NCBI GenBank assembly: GCA_943736015.1
Contig: OX031066.1
Location: 12,776,245-12,840,244 of the forward strand
Origin: Tridacna crocea
Taxonomy: Eukaryota; Mollusca; Bivalvia; Cardiida; Cardiidae
Length of the DNA stretch: 64,000 nucleotides
Direction of reading: 5' to 3'
The position numbers and the translations under genes are program-made. Of the stretch, positions 53,813-63,843 are shown in pieces. The first letter of the stretch is position 1. Each line of letters opens with the position of its first letter. The notes under the pieces were generated by a model. The model ran no database searches, was not told where the DNA came from, and was given only the letters and a program-made list of their open reading frames with translations.

Positions 53813-54043
53813 TTATCCCTTTACCTGATATGCCAATTTTAGGCTCTTCCATTTCAGCAGCAAATAAAAATATGATGTCAAAAATGTGGACAAATTAGGA
53901 TACAAATATCTGATTGAGTGGAAAACATTGTGGGAAAAGGAGAAATTGCTCGTTACGAGCAATTTCTCCTTTTCCAACAATGTTTTCACAAGCTGTCTGT
54001 TGTTGATGCGTCAAAATGAGTATCTATGGAGTAAAGGGTTAAT
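53813..54043 (-). mobile_element. PTM type B, full length
   Basis: Reverse of 25172-25402: GGCTCTTCCATTTCAGCAGC, core GCTCGTTACGAGC, CTGTCTGTTGTTGATGCGTC, end ATCTATGGAGTAAAGGGTTAA is split as ATCTATGGAG and TAAAGGGTTAA. Confidence 0.92.
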
Positions 54044-55453
54044 ATCAAAGGAACAAATTAATGAGCCATTTCTACTGTTCATGTTTCTTTAGATGATAGA
54101 TTCTGCAATGTTGAAATATTTAATGGGAGACTGTTATTAATTAAAAGACAAATCTACATAGATTGCGAGAAACACCCTCAATCGTTTTATTAACATTGGT
54201 TGAAGAGAAGCTAAACTTTGAACGGTATATTTTATTTGTGCATTTCCAAAAAAAAACAAAACATCCTTTACTTGTGTGTTGTTTTGAAGAAAGGTTATGA
54301 GCAAAGTATGTGTACTTTAACAATGAAATATTGTGTGAGGTGCAGAAAAGATGAAAAACAAGGGTCATTGGAGTTTCCCTGGGCAACATACTTACAAGCC
54401 CTAGCCTTAAAACTATTGAAATCTAGGACATACATGAATATGTAAGCTGTTGCTGTGATATGACTTTGCACATATACTGATCATATATTGAAGATTTGCA
54501 AGACACAATTTTCAAGTGTCAACTCTTCGTGGTTGAGGATTTATCTCCCCTTGAAATTGACACTTTTTTCTGTCAAAGTGCAGGCGGGGATATAAAGTCA
54601 CATTCAGTAACAGCTCTAATTCTGTCTGCCGTTGCTTTTATTTGTTTCGTATCTTTTCAAAGGCAATTTTCTTCAATGTCACAATAGAACATGCAGTCTG
54701 ATCTCGAATCTACACTGCTCCTTATAATTATATTCTTACAAAAATACTTTCAAAATTACAATGTTTGGCTTTTTACAGTAAGTTTGAAAGTTTCATTAAT
54801 TTTTGCTTATGTAAGAGGATAAGGATTAAGTCTGGATATTAGGAAAAAACAAACATATTGAATAAGTTTTTGAAGAAGCCTGAAAAATGGGCTTTTTGGA
54901 CAAACAGTAATTTACTGTTATAAACAGGAGGAAGTTCCTCATTCAATTGCAAAGTTTATCAGTGTAACGGTAAATTAGGTCCCACAAGGTAAACTATACC
55001 GGAGCTGTCAGGCTTTTTTACCCCTCTCAACCCTTAGGCTGTTAACTGTGATTCAAAGACTTTTTTTTGTGGACAGTTTTAGAGGGAACAAAAGGGGCAG
55101 TCTTATCTTGGTCCATTACAAAAGAGTTTTTCCCATAAAAGTTACCTTTGGAAATGAGCTAAATTTAGCCTATTGCTGTTGGCTTGAAATTTTCAACACA
55201 CCTATTCACCTATTTGTCAAGCATTTTTCTTGGGTGTTTTTTGCTTTTTTGCGGTGTGGGGGGATTCAATCAAAGTTTGATTTTTTTTTAGAAGAATAAC
55301 ATGGCTGCAACATTACAAAAATATGGAACATTATAGACACAAGTGGGACTGCAAGTTCTAAGCCAATGATCTTCTTCTACATTGCCCACATGAATGACCA
55401 AAATTGCCTTTGATGCCAAATAGAAATTGGACCACATTTGCACATGTCCGACT
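54044..55453. other. Longest PTM-free stretch, 1.4 kb
   Basis: An S half copy (GCAGTCTGATCTCGAATC then TACACTG) lies at 54692-54718. TTTTCAAGTGTCAACTC and CCTTGAAATTGACAC near 54510-54565 form a weak inverted pair. No coding signal recognised. Confidence 0.5.
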
Positions 55454-55682
55454 TTAACTCTTTACCACACAAGAAAATTTTAGACTGGTCCAAATTGAAA
55501 GCATTTGCAGATGACAAAATAATAGTGACTGAAAAATTGAAATTACTTTTGTGAAGGGTAGAAAACATTGTGGGAAAAGGAGAAAATGCTGGTTACCAGC
55601 ATTTTCTCCTTTTCCCACAATGTTTTCTAAAGGCTTCTTTCTCAGGGGCGTCAAAAGTAGGGATTGTGTGGTAATGGGTTAA
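55454..55682 (-). mobile_element. PTM type A, full length
   Basis: One of the least damaged copies. The whole core, GAAAACATTGTGGGAAAAGG to its mirror, is perfect. Followed by AACCCATACC, a possible decayed further end. Confidence 0.95.
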
Positions 55683-56147
55683 CCCATACCTCATTGGTTA
55701 GAAGCTTTGGAAATTGTTTTAACATGATGGTGGAATATATAATATTTTTGCTAGATCTTCCCTTACTTTAGGAAGTAATCCATTTTTTTTTAAATTTTTG
55801 CTCTTTCAGTGGTTAGGTATAGAAAAAATACCAAAACCCTTTCAGTAGTGCGTTAGGAAAATGCCCAGTGTTTCAGGGAAAGGTTTAGTATATGTGTCTT
55901 GTAATAGAGAATCTTTAGGATTGGAAGAAGGGTGAAGTTCACAGGAAGTTTGACTTGAAACATATGTGAGGCATTTTGGGACAGACTGCGCATGGCATGG
56001 AATACCTGGAATTAATTTTAGTAATTATCGGTATGAGGAAATGAAATACACAGTAAATCCCTCACCCTATTTTGTTGCAAGGTCTTCCTTAGTTTTTATG
56101 CTCAGATTACCCCAAAACATCTTTGTAATTTTCAGTATGCTGCCTGG
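55683..56147. other. Unassigned stretch
   Basis: Nothing recognised. Confidence 0.5.
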
Positions 56148-56379
56148 TAACACACCCTTTACCAGACAACAAAATTTTAGCCCAGTCCAAATTTAAAGCA
56201 TTCGCAGACTACAATTTTAATGTGGCTCAAACAGTGCAATTGTTTAGCGATATAGAAGCAAACATTGTGGGAAAACGAAAAAATGCTTATTGCCAGCTTT
56301 CTCTCCTTTCCCCACAATGTTTTCGATAGGTTCTTTTCCAAAGGTCATCAAAAGTCATCATTGTGTGGTAAAGAGTTAA
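56148..56379 (-). mobile_element. PTM type A, full length
   Basis: Variant with GGCTCAAACAGTG. Core GCTTATTGCCAGC damaged. Shares TTAA with the next copy. Confidence 0.85.
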
Positions 56380-56597
56380 CCATTTATTAGATGACACAAC
56401 TTTAGCCATGTTCAAAAGCATTTGTAAACGACAATTTCAATTTGGCTCAAATGGTGCAATTTTTCTTGATACTGTAGAAAACATGGTGGGAAAGGGAAAA
56501 AATGCTGGTTACCAGCATTTTCTCCTTTTCCAACAATGTTTTCAAAAGGCTTCTTTCCCAAAGTCCTTAAAAGTCAGCATTGTGTGGTAAGGGTTAG
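56376..56597 (-). mobile_element. PTM type A, full length
   Basis: Same variant (GGCTCAAATGGTGC). Core GGTTACC. Last TTAA is TTAG. Confidence 0.88.
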
Positions 56598-56612
56598 CTG
56601 TTGCAACACAGG

Positions 56613-56841
56613 TTAACCCATTACCACACAATCCCTTCTTTTGACGACAATGAGATAGAAGCCTTTAGAAAACATTGTGGGAAAAGGAGAAAATGCTGCT
56701 AACCAGCATTTTCTCCTTTTCCCACAATGTTTTCTACGCGATCAAAGAAAACTCTTTTTGTATGAGCCACATTGAAACTGTAATCAGCAAATGCTCTGAA
56801 TTCCAACTGGTATAAAATTTTGCCCCGTGGTAAAGCGTTAA
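56613..56841 (+). mobile_element. PTM type A, full length
   Basis: Core GCTGCTAACCAGC. Right-arm variant with TGAGCCACATTGAAAC. Shares TTAA with the next copy. Confidence 0.9.
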
Positions 56842-57023
56842 CTCTGTTGCTCAATGACAAAATAGTTAAAATGAAACAAATAATTTTGTTTCAATGATGA
56901 GATTCATGTAAGGTAAGCAATATTGTGGGGAAAAAGGACAAAATGCTGGTTCCTTTTCTAACGATGCATTCAAAACTTCTCTTCTCTGGGGCATAGAAGC
57001 AAAAGTACTTTCTGCAAACAGTT
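56838..57023 (-). mobile_element. PTM, diverged
   Basis: AATATTGTGGGGAAAAAGG, AAATGCTGGTTCC with most of the second core half missing. Confidence 0.65.
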
Positions 57024-57205
57024 ACCTACCTTACATTAGCTCTAAACAGGAGAGGAAAAGACAACAAACAGAGCTGGTTTTAAACAGCATGAAATTACCT
57101 TTCTAGAATTTTGGGAAAACATCATAGGGAAAGTGGCTAGTATTTCTGCAAGAAAATGCCAGTGAAAAATTTTGAACAGTATTGACATAACCTTTTAGAT
57201 TATGG

Positions 57206-57233
57206 CTGAGCAGTATGATCTTAATCTACAGTG
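57206..57233. repeat. S repeat, half copy
   Basis: GAGCAGTATGATCTTAATC then TACAGTGT, ending next to the TTAA of the following PTM. Confidence 0.6.
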
Positions 57234-57234
57234 T

Positions 57235-57463
57235 TTAACCCATTATCACACAATCCCTACTTTTGACACCCCTGAGAAAGAAGCCTTTAGAAAACATTGT
57301 GAGAAAAGGAGAAAATGCTGGTAACCAGTATTTTCTGCTGTTCCCACAATGGTTTCTACCCTTCACAAAACAAATTTCAAATTTTCAGTCACTTTTATTT
57401 TGTTGTCTGCAAATGCTTTCAATTTGGACAAGTCTAAAATATTGTCGTTTGGTAATGAGTTAA
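57235..57463 (+). mobile_element. PTM type A, full length
   Basis: TTAACCCATTATCACACAAT to CGTTTGGTAATGAGTTAA. Core has GTATTTTCTGC on one side. Confidence 0.92.
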
Positions 57464-57788
57464 TACAGTAGTAGCTACAGGCATGCATCCACTCTCATAT
57501 TGACACAGGGCCAAGACTGGTCTCTGTGTTTCTTGCATTGATAGCTTCAGTTTCAAAAGAGCCTTTGTTCACTGACGACTCTGGCTTTTGCTATAAATTG
57601 TAGAGAGCAAATTTTTAACATAAATCTTAAGAGCAGGTAGGGAGCTGTGAATATAACTGACATATTTATGTCAGAAATGATCAGCAGATGGTATCTAAGT
57701 GGGCACAGGTCACTAAATAATTATCACATTGGCTTAGAAAGCCCAGCTTATTTTTGTACGGGGAAGTAGGTTAAGGCTCTACTGTGGC
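57464..57788. other. Unassigned stretch
   Basis: Nothing recognised. Confidence 0.5.
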
Positions 57789-57998
57789 TTAACCCATTAC
57801 CACACAATCCAGACTTTTGATGACCCTGAGAGGGAAGCCTTTTGAAAACACTGTGGTAACCAGCATTTTTTCCTTTTCCCACAATGTTTTCTACTCTTCA
57901 CAAATCAACTTTCAAATTTTTAGTTACTTTTAACATGTCGTCTGCAAAAACTTTTGATTTGGACAAGCCTAGAATATCGTGGTTTGGTAAAGGGTTAA
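57789..57998 (+). mobile_element. PTM type A with partial core deletion
   Basis: GAAAACACTGTGGTAACCAGC skips ~19 bp of the first stem (shown joined in the sequence at 57844). Shares TTAA with the next copy. Confidence 0.88.
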
Positions 57999-58430
57999 CA
58001 ATTTATCAAACAGTCCTGTGTTTTAATAATCTAAGTTAATGGCTTTTGATAAAAGTGTGGGATAAGCAGAAAATGCTGGTAAACAGCCTTTTCCCCTTTT
58101 TCCACACAATGTTTTCAAACCCTTGAAAGACAAACCCCACCATTTTTGCCTCATTTAACTCTTTAGCAAAGGAGGAAATTTTAAACTAGTCGAAATTGAA
58201 AGCACTTGCAGATGATAAAATAAATATTACTGAAAAATTCAAATTTGTTTCCAGTAGGGTATAAAACATTCTGGGAAAAGGAGAAAATGCTGGTTACCAG
58301 CATTTTCTCCTTTTCCCACAATGTTTTTGAAAAGGCCTCTATCTCAGAGCCATAAAAACCAGGGATTGTTTAGTAAAGGGTTAATTTGTCATCTGCAAAT
58401 GTTTTCAATTTCAGCAAAGCTTTCTACTGC
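57995..58430 (+). mobile_element. PTM, split by a younger PTM
   Basis: Left part to TTTTTGCCTCATTTAA at 58158. Right part from 58381, TTAATTTGTCATCTGC then AAATGTTTTCAATTTC. The two rejoin at a TTAA within the TTTATTTTGTCGTCTGC region of the consensus. Confidence 0.85.
58155..58384 (-). mobile_element. PTM type A nested inside a PTM
   Basis: Full copy with TTAA on both sides and a perfect inner core, inside 57995-58430. Confidence 0.93.
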
Positions 58431-58464
58431 CAGGATGTAGAAAATGAAGTTTCTTTTATAAATT

Positions 58465-58677
58465 TTAACCCTTTACCAGATAATCCCAAGTTTTAAAGAC
58501 TGGAAATCATTTGGAAACATAGTGGGACAGGAGTAAAATGCCGGTTACCTGGATTATCTTCTTTCACCACAATGGCTTCATCTCTTTCAAAGACAATGAC
58601 CAACTTCTGAGCCAAATATTTCTTAGTTTTCTGCAACAGTATTGAATCTACCATTCTTTCATTTGGTAAAGAGTTTG
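58465..58677 (+). mobile_element. PTM, diverged
   Basis: TTAACCCTTTACCAGATAAT, core GCCGGTTACCTGG, CATTTGGTAAAGAGTTTG. Confidence 0.75.
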
Positions 58678-58917
58678 AAGAATTTTGGGGAAAAAAAAAA
58701 GGACTTTCATGACCCAAGGTTTCTGCTTCCCTTATTTCATGTGGGAAAACAAAGGTGGTTGCCCCATTCTTTTCTCTGACTGGTTACAGGTCCATCCTTG
58801 ATAAAGTGGTGATTTTATTAGGCCTTATCTTGAAACAGGAGTCTTTTTGTCAGGGCCTCAGTGGCTCTCATGGTGATAATGTGTGTACCCTTCTTTTCAT
58901 GTGAACCTTAACTCATT

Positions 58918-59137
58918 ACCAAACGACAAAATTTTAGGTTTGTCTGAATTGAAAGCATTTGCAGACGACAAAATGAAAGTGATTGAAAATTTGAAATTTG
59001 TCTAGTGAAGGGTAGAAAATATTGTGGGAAAAGAAGAAAATGCTGGTTACCAGCATTTTCTCTTTTTCCCACAATGTTTTCCAAAGGTTTCTCTCTCAGG
59101 GTCGTCAAAAGTAGGGATTGTGTGGTAAATGGGTGAA
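58918..59137 (-). mobile_element. PTM type A, full length
   Basis: Clean arms and core. Terminus changed to GGTAAATGGGTGAA. Confidence 0.92.
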
Positions 59138-59178
59138 CCACATAATCCACAAGTTTTAAGGAATCAAGAGAGATTAGT
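59138..59178 (+). mobile_element. PTM left-end fragment
   Basis: CCACATAATCCACAAGTTTT then AAGGAATCAAGAGAG. Confidence 0.5.
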
Positions 59179-59224
59179 ATAAATTGTTAGAACTTGTTTT
59201 TCAATCGATGGAAGATAAATATGT

Positions 59225-59400
59225 TTAACTCTTTTCCACACAACAAAATTTTATACTGGTCCAAATTGAAAGCATTTACAGATGGCTAAATTAACATGGC
59301 TCAAAACTTGAAATTTGTTTTGAGAAGGGTAGAAAACATGTTTCCAAAAGGCTTCTTGCCAAGGGGTGTTAAAAGTCGGGATTGTTTGGTAAAGAGTTAA
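59225..59400 (-). mobile_element. PTM type A lacking the palindrome
   Basis: GGGTAGAAAACATG joins directly to TTTCCAAAAGGCTTC. Both termini intact. Shares TTAA with the next copy. Confidence 0.88.
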
Positions 59401-59566
59401 ACTAAAGTTTTAATGACCCTGAAGCACTAGGTTTTTGAAAACATTTTGGATAAGCAGCATTTTCTCTTTTTCCCAAAATGTTTCCTTCTCTGTCAAAGAC
59501 AATTTTTTTCTAATACCTACCTGTATATCCTGTTTGTCATCTACAAAATGCTTTCAATTGGGCTAT
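59397..59566 (+). mobile_element. PTM, diverged, right end missing
   Basis: TTAATGACCCTGAAGCAC, second core half AGCATTTTCTCTTTTTCCC, then GTTTGTCATCTACAAAATGC. A further right-arm piece lies at 59762. Confidence 0.7.
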
Positions 59567-59761
59567 GGGCCGGACCCCAGTTACTCTGTGCAGGACTTAG
59601 AATAGGGGTTGTTGGTCATTCTTCCATGATTTATCACAGCTTTTGTAAGAACCATTATTTTTTCACTTCTGGATTTCTTTATTTAAAAATCCTTTTTGAA
59701 TTTAATCTCAGGCCACTCTGATGAAAGTATCCCTTGGGATGTATTGCTTGGCCACATCATT

Positions 59762-59825
59762 ATATTGTCATCTGCAAATGCTTTGAATTTGGAAAAGTTG
59801 GGAATTTTGTTTGGCAAAGATTTAA
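59762..59825 (+). mobile_element. PTM right-end fragment
   Basis: TTGTCATCTGCAAATGCTTT to TTTTGTTTGGCAAAGATTTAA (middle omitted). Confidence 0.6.
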
Positions 59826-60289
59826 GAGCTGTTGATGGTCACATAAACATAAAAGGTTAATGTAAAAGACTTTTCAAAATCTGAGACTTGGCTCTTTTTC
59901 CACATTCAGGAACTCTTTGAAATGAGTTCCTTTTTCCCTCTTGACATCTTCTGCCTCAGGTATTTATTTGGTTTATCGAACAACAGTTCTCAATTAATTT
60001 TGACGGGCTGGTTCTTTGTTGGTACTTTGACAGACTGCTTCCATGTTAATCAACTTCCTGTTCCCAACATAAACTAAGGTAATTATCACAAACTTCAACT
60101 GTCTTCTGCATCAAGAGGGTGTGAATTATGTACTTAAATCACTCAGACCCTGAATTTATGACTTGAAATATAATGGGAGAGGAAAGTGTTGTGAAAGTAG
60201 TTGATACTTGAGATGGGGGGATTATCAAAGAAAGACTGGGATAGATAAAAAGACACAACTGTTCCTGTCCAATGGAAAAAAAAACTTCC
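59826..60289. other. Unassigned stretch
   Basis: Nothing recognised. Confidence 0.5.
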
Positions 60290-60460
60290 CACAAAGTCTA
60301 CAGCCTTTTCATATTGAAAGTATTTGTAAATGCAAAACAGGTCTGAATATTGAAAGTTATGTAGGATTTGTCAAAAGCAAAAGGACTGGTATTGGCATAA
60401 GAAAGGAGAGACTTTTTACCTACCAGTACTTCCCTTTTTCCAGAACTGTTTTATAAACCC
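60290..60460 (-). mobile_element. Possible PTM remnant
   Basis: CATATTGAAAGTATTTGTAA resembles the right arm. The rest is too decayed to be sure. Confidence 0.3.
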
Positions 60461-60484
60461 TTCTTCTTCTGACATTGACATACA

Positions 60485-60611
60485 ACAACCTTTTAGCTCA
60501 AGATCATGAGTTGTAATGACCTTCAGAATGACAGCTTTGAAAATAATGTGAGAAAAGGCTGGCAACTAATTTCTGACTGGACTGAAATTTCATCATTTGG
60601 TTAAGGGTTAA
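60485..60611 (+). mobile_element. PTM remnant
   Basis: TGTAATGACCTTCAGAATG, GAAAATAATGTGAGAAAAGG, CATCATTTGGTTAAGGGTTAA (last piece at 60592). Confidence 0.55.
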
Positions 60612-60698
60612 AGTTGGTTTTTTTTATATATATATCCATATAATGTTAGATCTAATTGAAATAAAGTATAATGTAGAATCAGACTGCAGAAGATGGAA

Positions 60699-60928
60699 TT
60701 TAACTCATTACCAAACAATAAAAATTTAGGTTTGTCCAAATCCAAAGCATTTGTAGAGGACAAAATAAAAGTGACTGAAAATTTAAACCTTATTTTGTGA
60801 AGGTTAGTAAACGTTGTGGGAAAAGGAGAAAGTGCTGGTTACCAGCATTTTCTCCTTTTCCCACAATGCTTTCTATAGGCTGCTTTCTCAGGGTCGTCAA
60901 AATAAGGGATTGTGTGGTAATGGGTCAA
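60699..60928 (-). mobile_element. PTM type A, full length
   Basis: TTAACTCATTACCAAACAAT to TGTGTGGTAATGGGTCAA. Outer stem GTAAACGTTG against CAATGCTTTC. Confidence 0.92.
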
Positions 60929-61202
60929 ACTTGATGTACAAGCAGATACAATTGTGCATATATCTGTAAGCATGGATGATCAAAAAGTTGTCTAGAAACA
61001 TTTTTACAGGGAAGTTGGAACAGTTGCGTGACAAAGTCCGAGATGCAGACAATACTTGATATGTCCTCATCCAATATGATGGCAGCAAAATATAATTAGT
61101 GTGTTTGTGTTCTTTCCCAATGTGACGATTACTCCAAATTTGGAATAATTACCAGGATAACAAGACCTGGTTTGAAACCAGCGAGACATAAATTCTACTC
61201 TT

Positions 61203-61423
61203 TTGATCCTTTACCAGACATCAAAATTTTTGACCTGTCTAAATTCAAAAAGTTTATGGACAACAATCTTGCATGTTTTTTACGTGATTGGAATGTTTGG
61301 GCAACATTTTGGGAAAAGGAGAGAATGCTGGTAACTTTTATTCTCTCCTTTTCCAACCATGCTTTCAACAGTATCTCTCCATCATGGTTGCTGAAATATG
61401 AGACAGTGTTTGGTAAAGGGTAA
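61203..61423 (-). mobile_element. PTM, unusual arms
   Basis: Starts TTGATCCTTTACCAGACATC. Stem GGAGAGAATG pairs with TTCTCTCC on the other side. The second arm (GCTTTCAACAGTATCTC, CATGGTTGCTGAAATATG) is unlike type A. Confidence 0.75.
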
Positions 61424-62674
61424 AACCTTAGGTCATACTAAAGAAACAAAGATCTAGCCTCCAAATCAAGTTATTTTCTGTCTTGCATGAATATAGAAAG
61501 AACCACGGGTCCTTACGGAATTGTCAATTATATTACAAACATATTGTGGTGGCCATTATTTTTCTTATTCCTCTGAATTATTTGAAACAGTCTCTGTTTG
61601 ATGTCAAAGAGCACTCAAGGGAGTGAATTGTAACGTAATTACTGGCTCAGGGGAGGTAACAAAACATACCTATTAGTACTCAAGTCAAGCTAGATCTAAT
61701 TGACATGCCAAGTTTACATTATGGCATAAATGTCCGCAAAAAACAGAATGATTTGTATCTCCCCTTGTTGGTCGTTTATGTCCAAGATCATTGGAGTGAT
61801 ACCATATTGACTTCATCCCTTGATATTCTGTGCACTTTTGTGCTAGAGAAATATTGTGTCTTGTCCAACATATCTGTCTTAGTTCATTAATTTTGTTGAA
61901 TGTTTTGTAGTTATATTAGCAAAAAAATATATTCAAACTATTGTCAATTGTTGATTAAAGGGAAACTATAAAAATCAAGTACTTTGAAGAATAGTTTGTC
62001 CTTTGTTTGTAAAATGATGTTGTCAAAGTACTATATGCATTATTTTATGGCAGTCTGACTGAATACTATGGTCATCTAAGACCTACTGGGGAAGGAAAGT
62101 ATATTTCTATCATTTGGTGATTAGCTGGTTGAAAAAATTAAAATGTAATTATCTCTTGCTATACTGCTTTGAATTCATAAGTTTTACATTTTAATAAAGG
62201 AGGAAGCGTCAATTTGTGTATGGTGTTTTTTAATTTCTTTATGAATTTTACCGCAGAAAGATACCATTAATTTGACGAATGCTTAAGATAGAATTTGAGT
62301 TAGAAGAAAAACTTTGATTTCCCTAAAGATGAAGAAAGATGAAAAGACAAGCTGTTATTGGTTCAGATCACTCCCTGTTGGCAGATTCAAGTCGCATGTG
62401 TCTAGATAGTACAAAAATAGTGGTTCATCAGCATGCTAGGATGATATATTGCAGCCCAATATTACCCATTACACAATTTTATGTTTTCTGTCTAAAAAGA
62501 AGGATATGGGGGGAAAAACATGCAAAAGTAAGACATATTTATATCTATATTCATGTATGAGTTATATTAGATATTGGAAGAACAAGTGATAAAAACAAAA
62601 GATTTTGAGAAAAAACACAAGGTGAATAAATACAAAGTAGATGTAGAGAGACAGATGAGGCATGTTTTGGGATT
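61424..62674. other. Unassigned; 1.25 kb without PTM
   Basis: Nothing recognised. The open frame at 62339-62560 has no domain. Confidence 0.5.
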
Positions 62675-63311
62675 TTAACCTTTTACCCCGTAAGGCAAAA
62701 CTAAGGTCATCTTTGCAAGCCAAGGCTGATGATTCACTACGCTACTCTACCCTTGGCAGATCGAGCTTGATTTTTACATTCCCCTGATATGCTTTTTCAT
62801 TGGATGTAGCCAGCTCTAACTACAATGAATGAAATCGCTCGTAGCATTTAATCTTTGATAAAAATAGAATAATGCCGCGACCTTTCGAATAGAAGGTAAA
62901 CAGGGATGTCTGCTTATTGCTTCATGTTGAATAATTGTATTCATAAGCGGTTTGTAAAATGATATTTCATTGGCTTTCAGAAATATGATGTAAAGGGGGG
63001 TAATAACCAGCACCCAATAGAGGGTGCATCACAGGAATCTCAAAATGGAGCTTAATCAGCCAAGGTAAGATCCACGTAGTGATCGTAACCTTGACTCGCG
63101 AAGATGATCTAAGGTATCTCTGATTGACCCTAAATAACATCAAGGATGAAGCCATTTCTTATATGTATATGACACTTTTGGATAGTGTTGAAATTATTGT
63201 TGTAAAAGAGGATATTGCTCGTCACAAGCAATTTCATCTTTTGCCAAAATGTTTTCCAAAGGCTCCTACAAGCAACTCGTAGAAATGAGTATCTATGGAG
63301 TAAAGGGTTAA
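62675..63311 (-). mobile_element. PTM type C, split by TIR element T1
   Basis: TTAACCTTTTACCCCGTAAG to CTAAGGT (62707), then the insert, then CTAAGGTATCTCTGATTGAC onward to GAGTATCTATGGAGTAAAGG and GTTAA. Without the insert and one CTAAGGT it is about 228 bp, matching 9873-10098. Confidence 0.9.
62708..63109 (+). mobile_element. TIR element T1, short copy
   Basis: 402 bp between CTAAGGT repeats at 62701-62707 and 63110-63116. Ends CATCTTTGCAAGCCAAGG and CCTTGACTCGCGAAGATGAT. Aligns in reverse with 45457-46018 but lacks part of its middle. A 7-8 bp duplication would be compatible with several superfamilies, including hAT; no coding region. Confidence 0.85.
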
Positions 63312-63458
63312 GTCTCAGAAGACTTTCAGTGAGGCAAAAAAGATGAACACATTGCATTGTCAAGCATTTTCATAAGAACATCTTTTGAAAAAAAATACAG
63401 CATTGTATGGACCCACACAAGGAATTATACTGAAATGCAACTGGTTGAGAGAAAATTA

Positions 63459-63842
63459 ACCTGGGTCTGTATTCACCAGCCTTTCTTTAGAGCATTTTCA
63501 GTCTTATTCTTCAGAATTTTGTCATTGTGAAAGTAACAGAACTTTTGTTACTTTAACCCTTTCCCAACCAATCTCACGGGTCAGGAATAGAAGCCTTTTG
63601 AAAACATTGTTGGAAAAGGAGAAAATGCTGGTGACCAGCATTTTCTCCTTTTCCCACAACGTTTTCTACTATATCACATAGAAAAAAAATCATCTTTTTA
63701 GCAACTGTTAATTTGTCATCTGCAAAATGCTTTCAATTTGGACTGGTCCAAAATTTGCCGTTTGGGAAAGGGTTAACAGTTAGAAAATCTTGCAGAACAA
63801 GAGAAAGGACGTTCTCTAGAATGGTCAGTGAATATGGACCCA
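63459..63842. repeat. Fold-back P2, split by a type E PTM
   Basis: CCTGGGTCTGTATTCACCAG ... GTCTTATTCTTCAG on the left. GAGAAAGGACGTTCTC ... CAGTGAATATGGACCCA on the right. The PTM occupies the spacer at a TTAA. Confidence 0.75.
63553..63776 (+). mobile_element. PTM type E, full length
   Basis: Shares GGAATAGAAGCC, AAATCATCTTTTTAGCAAC, TGTCATCTGCAAAATGC and TTTGCCGTTTGGGAAAGG with 20843-21070. Core GGTGACC. Confidence 0.92.
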
Positions 63843-63843
63843 G

